From an uncultured Collinsella sp. (GTDB lineage: Bacteria; Actinomycetota; Coriobacteriia; Coriobacteriales; Coriobacteriaceae), in assembly GCA_902489225.1 (NCBI GenBank), contig CABTZA010000088.1:1-7749 (forward strand): a stretch of 7,749 nucleotides of DNA. The letters are read 5' to 3'. Each line of letters begins with the position of its first letter. Position 1 is the first letter of the stretch. Both the position numbers and the translations under genes were made by a program. This document shows, one piece after another, positions 1-6,219 of the stretch. The notes under the pieces are model-generated. The model had not been told where the DNA came from, searched no databases, and was given only the letters and a program-made list of their open reading frames with translations.

Positions 1-42
1 TCGGGAAGACACGCCGAGGTCGCCGCGGACGGGTTGATATAG
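1..42 (+). CDS. 3' end of an unidentified plus-strand gene (partial)
   Basis: Reading from base 1 gives 13 codons (SGRHAEVAADGLI) and a TAG stop at 40-42. A plus-strand intrinsic terminator begins six bases later, which implies that a plus-strand gene ends here. A second frame also stops close by (TGA at 35-37, giving REDTPRSPRTG), so the frame is not certain. Too little is visible to name the product. Confidence 0.35.
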   Translation, partial: SGRHAEVAADGLI

Positions 43-47
43 GGAGA

Positions 48-85
48 GGGCCTGACCCCATATCGTTGGGGCCAGGCCCGATTTT
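48..85 (+). terminator. Intrinsic terminator of the plus-strand gene at the left edge
   Basis: GGGCCTG (48-54) pairs with CAGGCCC (73-79) and CCCCA (56-60) pairs with TGGGG (67-71), with one A/C mismatch between them and a six-base loop. The stem is followed by GATTTTG, a short T run in the plus direction. The minus side has no T run, so this ends transcription entering from the left. Confidence 0.7.
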
Positions 86-114
86 GCCTCTTGACAATGT
101 CCTGCTCATATTAA

Positions 115-136
115 AAGGAACGTCCCCAGGTGCCGG
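115..136 (+). repeat. Short intergenic repeat with GGAACGTCCCC core (copy 1 of 3)
   Basis: This 22-bp block (AAGGAACGTCCCC then AGGTGCCGG) differs by only a few bases from blocks at 6045-6066 and 6072-6093. It lies just before palindrome copy A here, whereas its relatives follow palindrome copy B, so the modules are arranged differently at the two sites. Confidence 0.6.
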
Positions 137-144
137 GTTTCCGC

Positions 145-198
145 AGTCATTGGGGACAGACTTAAATGACTAGTCGTTTAAGAACGTCCCCAATGACT
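145..198. repeat. 54-bp palindromic intergenic element, copy A
   Basis: A near-perfect palindrome. The outer arms AGTCATTGGGGAC (145-157) and GTCCCCAATGACT (186-198) are exact complements over 13 bp. After a 3-base mismatch come CTTAAA (161-166) and TTTAAG (177-182), a T/G pair, and the central 8-bp palindrome GACTAGTC (168-175). It codes for nothing and lies between two convergent terminators. Its halves recur in copy B at 5961-6042: a 36-bp left block with one mismatch and an exact 30-bp right block. The GGGGAC-type arms recall REP-like palindromes mobilised by RAYT transposases; that family link is inference. Confidence 0.85.
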
Positions 199-224
199 AC
201 CCACAGAATGAGGGTCTCATCGGG

Positions 225-248
225 GACTAGGTAAATAGCAAAAGCCCC
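225..248. repeat. 24-bp shared terminator-tail repeat (copy 1)
   Basis: The 24 bases from GACTAGG through AGCAAAAGCCCC match 6107-6130 at 23 of 24 positions. On the minus strand this is the start of the terminator's descending arm, its T run and the following TGCTATTTACCTAGTC. It joins the terminator of the glucosidase operon to the palindromic repeat. Confidence 0.8.
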
Positions 249-273
249 CGCGGCCGAAACGGGCCGCGGGGGC
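240..273 (-). terminator. Intrinsic terminator of the PTS/glucosidase operon
   Basis: A perfect 12-bp GC stem (244-255 with 262-273) with a six-base loop is followed on the minus strand by TTTTGCTATTT. It starts 17 bases after the glucosidase stop codon and is the only strong minus-strand terminator between the regulator gene and the left edge, so it is the likely end of the whole PTS operon. Confidence 0.9.
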
Positions 274-289
274 AGCAGGCTTGCAAGGG

Positions 290-1744
290 TTAACTCAAGT
301 CCTCGCCATTTGATGCAATGACCTTTTGATACCAGCAGAAGCTGTCCTTTCGGTAGCGATCGAACGTGCCTTTGCCCATATCATCGGCATCAACATAAAC
401 AAAGCCATAGCGCTTCTTCATCTGCCCCGTCGAGGCCGACACCAAATCGATACAGCCCCACGGCGTGTATCCCATCAGGTCAACACCGTCCTCGACAATT
501 GCATCGCGCAGCGCAAGAATATGCCTTCGCAGGTAATCAATATGATACGCATCGTGGACTTTGCCGTCTTCCAGCGCATCGAGTCCGCCCACACCGTTCT
601 CAGCGATAAAGAGCGGAAGATGGTAACGATCGTGGTAGCCGGCAAGCGTCACGCGCAAACCCAGCGCATCGATCTGCCATTTCCAGGCAGTCTCTTTATC
701 CTTGAGGTACGGATTGCGCAGCGTCGGGAACACGTTGCCCTCCGCCTTCTCGGCGATCACCTGATCATCGGCGCACACCAAGCGCGAGCAATAGTACGAG
801 AACGAGATGAAGTCGACCGTATGCTCTGCCAGATACTCCGTATCGCCCGGCTCAAAGGGCACGTGAACACCCTCTTTCTCGAGTGCACGCAGCTTCCAAG
901 CAGGATAGGCGCCCGCAGCCATCACGTCTGTGTAGAAGTAGCGGCCGCGGTCCTCCTCATACGCAAGCCATACGTCCTCGGGCGCACAACGGTACGGATA
1001 GGTCGCACCGGCAGCGACCATGCAACCCACCTTGTTTGCAGGATCGATCTTGTGCAGAATCTCGACAGCGCGAGCGCTCGCCATAAACATATGGTGCGAG
1101 AACGCCGCGGTCACGGCTGCACGGTCACGCTCATCCTCGAGCGTGACACCCGCGTTGAGATAGGACAGCGCCACGCTGTTGATCTCGTTGAACGTAAGCC
1201 AATAACGCACGAGGCCCTGGTACGCGCGTCCGACGGTCTCGACGTAGTGCGCATACCGCTCGATCATCTCTCGGCTTTGCCAGCCACCATAGCGCTCGAC
1301 CAGAGCCAACGGATAGTCGTAGTGCGACAGCGTCACAAGCGGCTCGATTCCATGCTCGCGCAGCGCCTCGAATACCTGACGGTAAAACTCCAAGCCCTCG
1401 CCGTTGGGCTCGGTCTCCATCCCTGTGGGAAAAATACGGCTCCAGCAAATTGAAAGACGCAGGCACTTAAAGCCCATCTCGGCAAAGAGCTCGACATCCT
1501 CGTGCCAATGATGGAAGAAGTCGTTGCCCCAGCGGCATGGATACAGCCTGTCCGGATCGTCCACGGGCTTTTGCCTGCCAAACATTACATCCCAGCGGTC
1601 GGAACCCTGTGGGATCAGGTCGGAGTGCGACATGCCGCGGCCGCCCTCGTTCCAGCCCCCTTCGGCCTGGTTGGCGGCGAGGGCACCACCCCACAAAAAG
1701 CCCTCGGGCATACCGGCGGCAGACGTTCTGTCAAAGTAACTCAT
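290..1744 (-). CDS. bglA: 6-phospho-beta-glucosidase, glycoside hydrolase family 1
   Basis: Cytoplasmic enzyme that hydrolyses the 6-phospho-beta-glucoside delivered by the adjacent PTS to glucose 6-phosphate and an aglycone or sugar. Numbered from the second Met (484 aa): the N-terminal family signature FLWGGALAANQAEGG at 16-30, acid/base Glu187 in TFNEIN, nucleophile Glu382 in AENG, and SASTGQMKKRYG at 436-447, whose Ser, Lys444 and Tyr446 match the phosphate-binding loop that separates 6-phospho enzymes from ordinary beta-glucosidases. Length is normal for the family and there is no signal peptide. An ATG at 1756 would add four residues and overlap the EIIC stop; I prefer the ATG at 1744, one base after the EIIC TAG, which has GAGGA 11 bases upstream and implies translational coupling. 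The bglA symbol denotes the type; the natural substrate is not determined. Confidence 0.93.
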   Translation of the reverse strand: MSYFDRTSAAGMPEGFLWGGALAANQAEGGWNEGGRGMSHSDLIPQGSDRWDVMFGRQKPVDDPDRLYPCRWGNDFFHHWHEDVELFAEMGFKCLRLSICWSRIFPTGMETEPNGEGLEFYRQVFEALREHGIEPLVTLSHYDYPLALVERYGGWQSREMIERYAHYVETVGRAYQGLVRYWLTFNEINSVALSYLNAGVTLEDERDRAAVTAAFSHHMFMASARAVEILHKIDPANKVGCMVAAGATYPYRCAPEDVWLAYEEDRGRYFYTDVMAAGAYPAWKLRALEKEGVHVPFEPGDTEYLAEHTVDFISFSYYCSRLVCADDQVIAEKAEGNVFPTLRNPYLKDKETAWKWQIDALGLRVTLAGYHDRYHLPLFIAENGVGGLDALEDGKVHDAYHIDYLRRHILALRDAIVEDGVDLMGYTPWGCIDLVSASTGQMKKRYGFVYVDADDMGKGTFDRYRKDSFCWYQKVIASNGEDLS

Positions 1745-1745
1745 G

Positions 1746-3095
1746 CTACTCAGCATCCTCGGCAGAAGCTGCCGCGGCGTTCTCCTGCTCCTGAGCCAGG
1801 AGCTGGTTATCGTACACCTTAAAGAACGGGTACCAGACCACAGCCATGACCACGATCAAAACGATCGTAAACACCCAGATGCGCGGGTCGAGGCACTGGA
1901 CAAAGCCCTGAACGAAGATGGGGAACGTGCCGCTCACCAAGATGTAGAAGTTAGAGACAAGACCCAGTGAGACCGCACCCCAATACAGCAGGGCCGAGAT
2001 CATGCCGCCTAGCACAAACGGAATCATGAGGATCGGGTTGAAGATGATGGGCGCGCCGAAGATCGCGGGCTCGGAGATACGGAAGAAGCTCGGCACGATC
2101 GATGCCCTGCCAAATGCCTTGAGCTGCTGCGACTTTGCCCTAAACGCGCAGAGCGCCACAAAAGAGAACGTATTACCCGTGCCGCCGATGAGGTTGATGG
2201 CCAACGACATGAGCGCCGGGTGGAACTCAAGCGGCTGCCCGGCAGCATAGAGCGAGGCGTTGGCGGCAAAGGCGGCAAGCGTGACCGGGGCGGTGATGGG
2301 CATTACGATCATGTTGCCGTGGACGCCAAAGCACCAAAACAGCAGCGTCATGAAGCAGATAAGCAGTGCGCCGGGCACAGAGTCAACTGCGACGGAAAGC
2401 GGGGCAGCGAGCAGCTTCTCGATAACCGAGGGGATGGACAGCGCGGGATCGATCATCTGGATCAGCAGGTTGCCGCCAAAGAAGATGAGGATGTTGGCGA
2501 GCATAGGTACGATGGCGCCAAAGGTTTCGGACAAAAACGGCGGCACGCCATCGGGCATCTTGATGGTGATGCCCTTGGTCTGGCAGAAGCGCGTGACCTC
2601 GACGGAGACCAAGGCAACGATGATGGCGGTAAACAGGCCCTGCGCACCCAGATAGGTGCAGGGGACCGCCTGGAGCACGGACTCGTCAGCAAGCTGGTAG
2701 TAGGACGACGGCGCCGCGGCGATCAGGAACATCACCAGCGAGGTCATGCCGGCGTTAAGCTTGGGCATCTTGTAGGTGCCCGCCAGGTTATAGGCGATTG
2801 CGAACGTCACGATCACCGACAGTATGCCCATCGTCATGTTGAAGGGAATGAGCAGCGTGAGCTTATTGGCCGTGGCAAAATCGAGCCAAGGGCCAAAGAC
2901 GGACCAGAACCCGCCCTGCGCCACCAGGTCGGCCGTGACCGGCGGGTTGGCGAGGATCATAAAGACGGCAGATACCAAGATGAAGCTGATCGCGCTCATA
3001 AAGCCCTTTTGCATGGAGGCAAAGTGGCGCTCGGTGCCGCAGAAATTGGCGATAGGGGTCAGTTTTTCCTGAAGCAGGGTCATGAACTTCTCCAT
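1746..3095 (-). CDS. celB: PTS lactose/cellobiose-family EIIC permease
   Basis: Membrane subunit that imports a beta-linked disaccharide or aryl-glucoside while EIIB phosphorylates it. The 449-aa protein has about ten hydrophobic segments, for example around 33-50, 82-104, 118-128, 154-168, 192-213, 242-256, 262-280, 351-371 and 407-425. Family landmarks are WCFGVHG (254-260, His259), GGTGNTFSF (304-312) and SEPAIFGAPI (341-350, Glu342). In the Bacillus cereus ChbC structure the matching His and Glu line the substrate site. The usual NEP motif is SEP here. The C-terminal tail (about 432-449) is Ala/Glu-rich. AGGAGG at 3101-3106 sits five bases before the ATG, and the upstream EIIB stop codon lies inside TAGGAGG. 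The celB symbol is by family; the sugar is unknown. Confidence 0.92.
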   Translation of the reverse strand: MEKFMTLLQEKLTPIANFCGTERHFASMQKGFMSAISFILVSAVFMILANPPVTADLVAQGGFWSVFGPWLDFATANKLTLLIPFNMTMGILSVIVTFAIAYNLAGTYKMPKLNAGMTSLVMFLIAAAPSSYYQLADESVLQAVPCTYLGAQGLFTAIIVALVSVEVTRFCQTKGITIKMPDGVPPFLSETFGAIVPMLANILIFFGGNLLIQMIDPALSIPSVIEKLLAAPLSVAVDSVPGALLICFMTLLFWCFGVHGNMIVMPITAPVTLAAFAANASLYAAGQPLEFHPALMSLAINLIGGTGNTFSFVALCAFRAKSQQLKAFGRASIVPSFFRISEPAIFGAPIIFNPILMIPFVLGGMISALLYWGAVSLGLVSNFYILVSGTFPIFVQGFVQCLDPRIWVFTIVLIVVMAVVWYPFFKVYDNQLLAQEQENAAAASAEDAE

Positions 3096-3100
3096 GGTTG

Positions 3101-3107
3101 CCTCCTA
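3101..3107 (-). promoter_or_regulatory. EIIC ribosome-binding site overlapping the EIIB stop codon
   Basis: The minus strand reads TAGGAGG, so the EIIB stop TAG and the EIIC Shine-Dalgarno AGGAGG share bases. Ribosomes ending EIIB are placed directly at the EIIC start, which would help keep EIIB and EIIC output in proportion. Confidence 0.8.
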
Positions 3108-3398
3108 ACCCAACAGCGACTGGGCGAGTGCCAGCACGTTGGCGGCGTTGCCCATGCCGTAGTCCTGTGCGGGGATGACCGCGGTCGGCTTACCGCTCCC
3201 CTGCTTGACGGTGTTGAGCTGGTAGGACACCTGCGGCCCCAAGAGCAGCACGTCATAATTGGCGCACGTCTCCTGATACTCGCCGATACCCACCGCATCG
3301 ATATCGAGCTCGATGCCGTTTTGCTCCGCATATTTCTCGAGTTTCTTCATCAGAATGCTTGTAGACAGACCAGCTGCGCAAACAAGAAGGATCTTCAT
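3105..3398 (-). CDS. celA: PTS lactose/cellobiose-family EIIB phosphocarrier
   Basis: Small cytoplasmic subunit that takes phosphate from EIIA on a cysteine and passes it to the sugar bound in EIIC. The 97-aa form starting MKILLVCAAGLSTS has the phospho-Cys at 7 in the typical loop, LLGPQVSY at 52-59 and DYGMGNAANVLALA at 79-92, all usual for the cellobiose/lichenan EIIB group. An in-frame ATG at 3416 would add six residues (MRRESL); I prefer 3398 because it gives the standard MKI start and has AGGGA seven bases upstream. It follows EIIA by 46 bases and is nine bases before EIIC, so it is clearly co-transcribed. Confidence 0.92.
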   Translation of the reverse strand: MKILLVCAAGLSTSILMKKLEKYAEQNGIELDIDAVGIGEYQETCANYDVLLLGPQVSYQLNTVKQGSGKPTAVIPAQDYGMGNAANVLALAQSLLG

Positions 3399-3444
3399 AA
3401 GGGATTCCCTTCGCATTGATTGGTTGGATAGTCACCGCACGCCG

Positions 3445-3771
3445 CTAGGCGTTCTTGGTTGCAGTGCGCTCATACAGGCAGATCAGCTCCTGCACGAGCT
3501 CCTGAGCAAGCATGGAGCACATGAGGTGGTCCTGAGCATGGACCAGCAACACATCCACCGACAGATGCTCGCCCGCTGCCTCAGTCGAAAGCAGCTGCGT
3601 TTGGATGTGGTGAGCCTTGATTCCCGCATCCTTTGACTGCTTCATGAGTTTGGCGGCGGCGTCAAAATCCCCCGCCTTTGCCTTTTCAAGGGCTTCGAAG
3701 GCAAGGCTGCGTGCCTCTCCCGCTGCAGCGACCAGCTGAAACGAAACCATCTCGGTTCCCTGATCGTCCAT
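3445..3771 (-). CDS. celC: PTS lactose/cellobiose-family EIIA phosphocarrier
   Basis: Cytoplasmic, normally trimeric, helical subunit that accepts phosphate from HPr and hands it to EIIB. At 108 aa it has family length. The motif VHAQDHLM at 77-84 holds His78, the phosphorylated residue in characterised LacF-type proteins, and Asp81, the metal ligand at the trimer axis. The helix with FEALEKAKAGDFDAA (25-39) is also typical. The start is supported by AGAGGAG at 3778-3784, six bases upstream of the ATG; a later Met at residue 8 lacks such a site. It is the first gene of the transport operon, 119 bp after the regulator. No odd residues were seen. The sugar cannot be told from this subunit. Confidence 0.93.
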   Translation of the reverse strand: MDDQGTEMVSFQLVAAAGEARSLAFEALEKAKAGDFDAAAKLMKQSKDAGIKAHHIQTQLLSTEAAGEHLSVDVLLVHAQDHLMCSMLAQELVQELICLYERTATKNA

Positions 3772-3777
3772 AACGGT

Positions 3778-3784
3778 CTCCTCT
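3778..3784 (-). promoter_or_regulatory. Ribosome-binding site fixing the EIIA start
   Basis: AGAGGAG on the minus strand, six bases before the ATG at 3769-3771, decides for this start over the downstream Met codon. Confidence 0.7.
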
Positions 3785-3807
3785 CCCGTGATGTTTGGTT
3801 TGTACTT

Positions 3808-3875
3808 GAATATTCGAAACGCCTATCTCCCGCCCGCAATCCTCGAGGTTTATTGCAGGTAGACTGACAGGGTCA
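3808..3875. promoter_or_regulatory. Dyad-rich gap before the PTS operon; candidate activator operator
   Basis: The regulator-to-EIIA gap holds three symmetric sequences. CCCGCAAT (3833-3840) and ATTGCAGG (3852-3859) form an 8-bp inverted repeat with one mismatch around the perfect palindrome CCTCGAGG (3841-3848). TGAC-AGG-GTCA spans 3865-3875, and GAATATTC (3808-3815) is an exact palindrome. No T run follows on either strand, so they do not look like a terminator. LicR-type activators bind dyads upstream of their target operon, making these reasonable candidates. I could not find a convincing -35/-10 pair here. Confidence 0.4.
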
Positions 3876-3890
3876 TCGACAAAAGAAGTC

Positions 3891-5786
3891 TTAAGCCGTA
3901 TGCGCTTGCACAAGCGCCATCAGCTCATGCCAGGACCGGCGCTCGCGTAGGCGCTCGACCCCCTGGCGGTCCATAAAGATCTCGGCGAGCAGTGAGCTCA
4001 AGATCCGCGCCTCATCGCCGCCCGACCGGGCAAACGACACCATAAAGACGATATCGACCTCATGGCCGTATTCGTCCCAAAGAATGGGATGTTCGAGCAG
4101 GCCCACGGTAACAAAGGCCTCGGCGCTCAAGGGATGCATCCCATGGGGCATGGCTACCCCATTGCCAAACGAGGTGGCGCTCGCGCTCTCGCGCTCGGCG
4201 ACCTCTTGGGCAAACTGGGCATCGACACGGCCGCTCTCGACGGCGCGCTCGGAGAGATATCGGAGAACGGCCTGCTTCGACGACGCCTCAACGCGGTTGA
4301 AGAACAGGGCACGGCTAAAGAAAGAGCTCACGGAGTCCGATTGCGCAGTGTCGTCGCTCAGCACCTTGCGGATAGCGTTGACATCGCTCGTCTCCAAGAA
4401 GAAATCGGCCTCGCGGACGGGCACGGGCAACTTGACGTTGAGCGGCACCGTTGTGAACACGTAGTCGATATGCGAAAAATCGAACGTTCCCACGCGGGCG
4501 ACATCGCATGTCTCAATCGAATCGATATACATGCCAAACTGCTTGCGGTACTGGTGCTCGAGCATACGGGCGCTTCCCGCTCCCGAGGCGAACACGATCA
4601 GGATGCGTTTGCGACGCGGCTGGTCGGCTTGCTGCTCGAGGGCCAGGGCAAATGCCATGGCGATGTAGCCGAGCTCTTCATCAGAGGGCTGGCTGCCAAA
4701 ATGACGCTCGAGTACCTGCGAGGTGCCAGCTGCCATCGAATAGGCCAACGGAAACCTCGTCTTGATATCGGACAGCATGGGGTTATCCATATGCATGTGA
4801 TATTCAAGGCGATAGCCCAGAGGGCCGATATGCCGAGCAAGGTTCATGCGAAGTTCAAGATCGCCGCTAAAGTCAAACCTAAACTCATCGTTGACCGCAC
4901 GTACCATCTCGGAAGCAATCTCCCACATCTCGTCCGAGATAACGGCAGAGCCCTTCTCGGGCACGCCCGTGCCCCTGCCGAGCAAATGGATTGCGATAAA
5001 GGCAACCTCTTCTCGGGGCATGCTCACGCCCAGGGCATCCTTGATGTTTGCGGCAATCTGGAAAGCCGCGGCGTATTCGCGCGTTCCCTCCAGTTTTTGA
5101 ACGTCCGATTCTGCAGCTGGGACATAGCAGCCCTGCTCGATGCGGCCAAGAGCAATGTAAAGATGCATGATGAGATTGCGGGATGCCAGCGAGCTCACCG
5201 TGACGGGCGAGGCCGTCAGAGCATCGTCCACACATGCGGCGATGGCCCGCAGGCGCTCGGCGAGCTTTGCATCGTCGGTGTCGGGCAACACGGGCCTCAC
5301 CAGCGAGGCCAGGCACAGGCGCCGCTGCGACTCCCCGCCCGCAACGCGGATTCCGTAGCGTGGGCGCTTTTCGAGCGTTAAGTCAAATTGGGCGAGTTTC
5401 TGCTCTACCAGACGCATGTCATTGGACAGAGTTCGCGCCGAAACGTAGAGTAAATCCGCATACTCCTCAATCGTCACCCACTGGGACCGCATGAGGAGGT
5501 CGTTAAGAAGGAAGGACACACGGCCGTCGCGCGTATCAGGAATGCCCGGATGGGCCAGAGCCGCACCGTCTAGCAAGCGAGCAAGCTCATCTGCACGTGC
5601 AACATCGATACGATACTGCCCCTTGCTGCCAACGATGCGTGCAACCCCTGCAAGGTTGTCGTTTGCGCGATGGATATAGTTTCTCACGGCGCGCTCGCTT
5701 ACCTCGAGACGCTTGGCAAGTACCGCGACAGCGACAGGCTGAGCGTCCTCGATCATATTTACAAGCTGCTTGACGCGAGCATCCAT
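3891..5786 (-). CDS. licR: BglG/LicR/MtlR-type PTS transcriptional activator with PRD, EIIB and EIIA domains
   Basis: A 631-aa regulator probably controlling the adjacent PTS operon. Domain order: helix-turn-helix at about 15-45, second DNA-binding region at about 103-150, PRD1 about 175-275 (His208, His267), PRD2 about 285-390 (His319), EIIB-like domain about 393-475, and EIIA(Fru/Mtl)-like domain about 490-628 with His548 in GVAMPHG. The twin HTH start marks a DNA-binding activator rather than an RNA-binding antiterminator. Two expected phosphorylation sites are absent: the EIIB loop reads IVFASGAGSA, with Phe399 where Cys is expected, and PRD2 reads GYIAMAF, with Ala378 where the second His is expected. 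The start has AAAGGAGG at 5792-5799, five bases upstream. The licR symbol gives the architecture; orthology is not proven. Confidence 0.88.
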   Translation of the reverse strand: MDARVKQLVNMIEDAQPVAVAVLAKRLEVSERAVRNYIHRANDNLAGVARIVGSKGQYRIDVARADELARLLDGAALAHPGIPDTRDGRVSFLLNDLLMRSQWVTIEEYADLLYVSARTLSNDMRLVEQKLAQFDLTLEKRPRYGIRVAGGESQRRLCLASLVRPVLPDTDDAKLAERLRAIAACVDDALTASPVTVSSLASRNLIMHLYIALGRIEQGCYVPAAESDVQKLEGTREYAAAFQIAANIKDALGVSMPREEVAFIAIHLLGRGTGVPEKGSAVISDEMWEIASEMVRAVNDEFRFDFSGDLELRMNLARHIGPLGYRLEYHMHMDNPMLSDIKTRFPLAYSMAAGTSQVLERHFGSQPSDEELGYIAMAFALALEQQADQPRRKRILIVFASGAGSARMLEHQYRKQFGMYIDSIETCDVARVGTFDFSHIDYVFTTVPLNVKLPVPVREADFFLETSDVNAIRKVLSDDTAQSDSVSSFFSRALFFNRVEASSKQAVLRYLSERAVESGRVDAQFAQEVAERESASATSFGNGVAMPHGMHPLSAEAFVTVGLLEHPILWDEYGHEVDIVFMVSFARSGGDEARILSSLLAEIFMDRQGVERLRERRSWHELMALVQAHTA

Positions 5787-5960
5787 GTCCTCCTCCTTTC
5801 CCTGCGTCTAGTCTAACGCGGTAAAGAATGACACTCCACGTCGCGCTCGTTCCGCCAACTCGGAACAGGTTGCGGGGAGTCCAGCTGAGCTATGGAGAGC
5901 CTGGGGAGAGGGCCCGAAGGCAATGCGTCGGTGTGGGATGCGCCTTCCCAGCCATTGGGC

Positions 5961-6110
5961 AGTCATTGGGGACAGACTTAAATGAGTAGTCGTTGGGGAC
6001 GTTCTTGTTTGGCTAGTCGTTTAAGAACGTCCCCAATGACTATTAAGGACTGTCCCAAGCTGCCGGCAGGAAAGGACCGTCCCCAAGTGCCGGGTTTGTC
6101 CCCAATGACT
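5961..6110. repeat. 150-bp composite palindromic element, copy B (REP/MITE-like)
   Basis: Bounded by exact 13-bp inverted repeats: AGTCATTGGGGAC at 5961-5973 and GTCCCCAATGACT at 6098-6110, the latter also present inside at 6029-6041. Relative to copy A it has an extra 27 bp between two TAGTCGTT copies (5987 and 6014), creating a new inner hairpin with 14-bp perfect arms, TTGGGGACGTTCTT (5993-6006) and AAGAACGTCCCCAA (6023-6036). It has no coding potential and no obvious target-site duplication. It lies just past the arcC terminator, as copy A lies past the glucosidase terminator. Confidence 0.8.
6045..6093 (+). repeat. Imperfect tandem repeat of the GGACNGTCCC block, 27-bp period
   Basis: AAGGACTGTCCCAAGCTGCCGG at 6045-6066, in two parts AAGGACTGTCCC and AAGCTGCCGG, is repeated with small changes at 6072-6093 (AAGGACCGTCCCC, AAGTGCCGG). 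A third copy is at 115-136. The cores GGACTGTCC and GGACCGTCC are themselves small dyads. Confidence 0.65.
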
Positions 6111-6130
6111 AGGTGAATAGCAAAAGCCCC
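6107..6130. repeat. 24-bp shared terminator-tail repeat (copy 2)
   Basis: Matches 225-248 at 23 of 24 positions, from GACTAGG through AGCAAAAGCCCC. It covers the T run of the arcC terminator and the first bases of its stem, and overlaps the end of palindromic element B. Confidence 0.8.
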
Positions 6131-6154
6131 GCAGTCGGAGCGGACCGCGGGGCT
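6122..6154 (-). terminator. Intrinsic terminator of arcC
   Basis: AGCCCCGC (6125-6132) pairs with GCGGGGCT (6147-6154); after one mismatch GTC (6134-6136) pairs with GAC (6143-6145). On the minus strand the stem leads into TTTTGCTATTCACC. It begins 66 bases after the arcC stop and separates arcC from the PTS regulator. Confidence 0.85.
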
Positions 6155-6219
6155 CATGAAGAGAGGCTAGTTTGTGGGCGCTTTGCCTGGCGCCCACGAG
6201 AGAGTCAACAGAGTAGAGA

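Larger units (their letters stand above)
5787..6219. other. 433-bp intergenic region between arcC and the PTS regulator
   Basis: No credible gene. From right to left it holds the arcC 3' tail and terminator (6122-6154), the shared tail and palindromic element (5961-6130), and about 170 bp of regulator leader. In the leader, a perfect 6-bp hairpin, GTTCCG (5849-5854) with CGGAAC (5861-5866), is the clearest structure. A regulator promoter must lie here if it is not read from arcC, but only a weak TAGACT -10-like hexamer without a good -35 was seen. Confidence 0.6.

Noticed and set aside
91..119. Perfect -35 hexamer TTGACA on the plus strand
   Set aside because: No -10-like hexamer at 15-19 bp spacing and no plus-strand gene downstream; it lies between two convergent terminators.
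326..1453. Long plus-strand open frame (375 codons) opposite the glucosidase
   Set aside because: It is the antisense shadow of a gene with clear GH1 catalytic motifs; its translation is His/Arg/Val-rich with no recognisable domain.
2220..3419. Long plus-strand open frame (399 codons) opposite EIIC and EIIB
   Set aside because: Antisense shadow; the product is a charged, low-complexity Gly/Asp/His/Arg string, and it runs across two well-supported PTS genes.
4062..5381. Long plus-strand open frame (439 codons) opposite the regulator
   Set aside because: Antisense shadow caused by GC-biased codons; no family features, and the minus strand encodes a complete multidomain regulator.
5860..5905. 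tRNA-like stretch on the minus strand (CATAGCTCAGCTGG resembles a D-arm)
   Set aside because: No acceptor stem, no D-stem pairing, no anticodon or T-arm around it; a chance resemblance.
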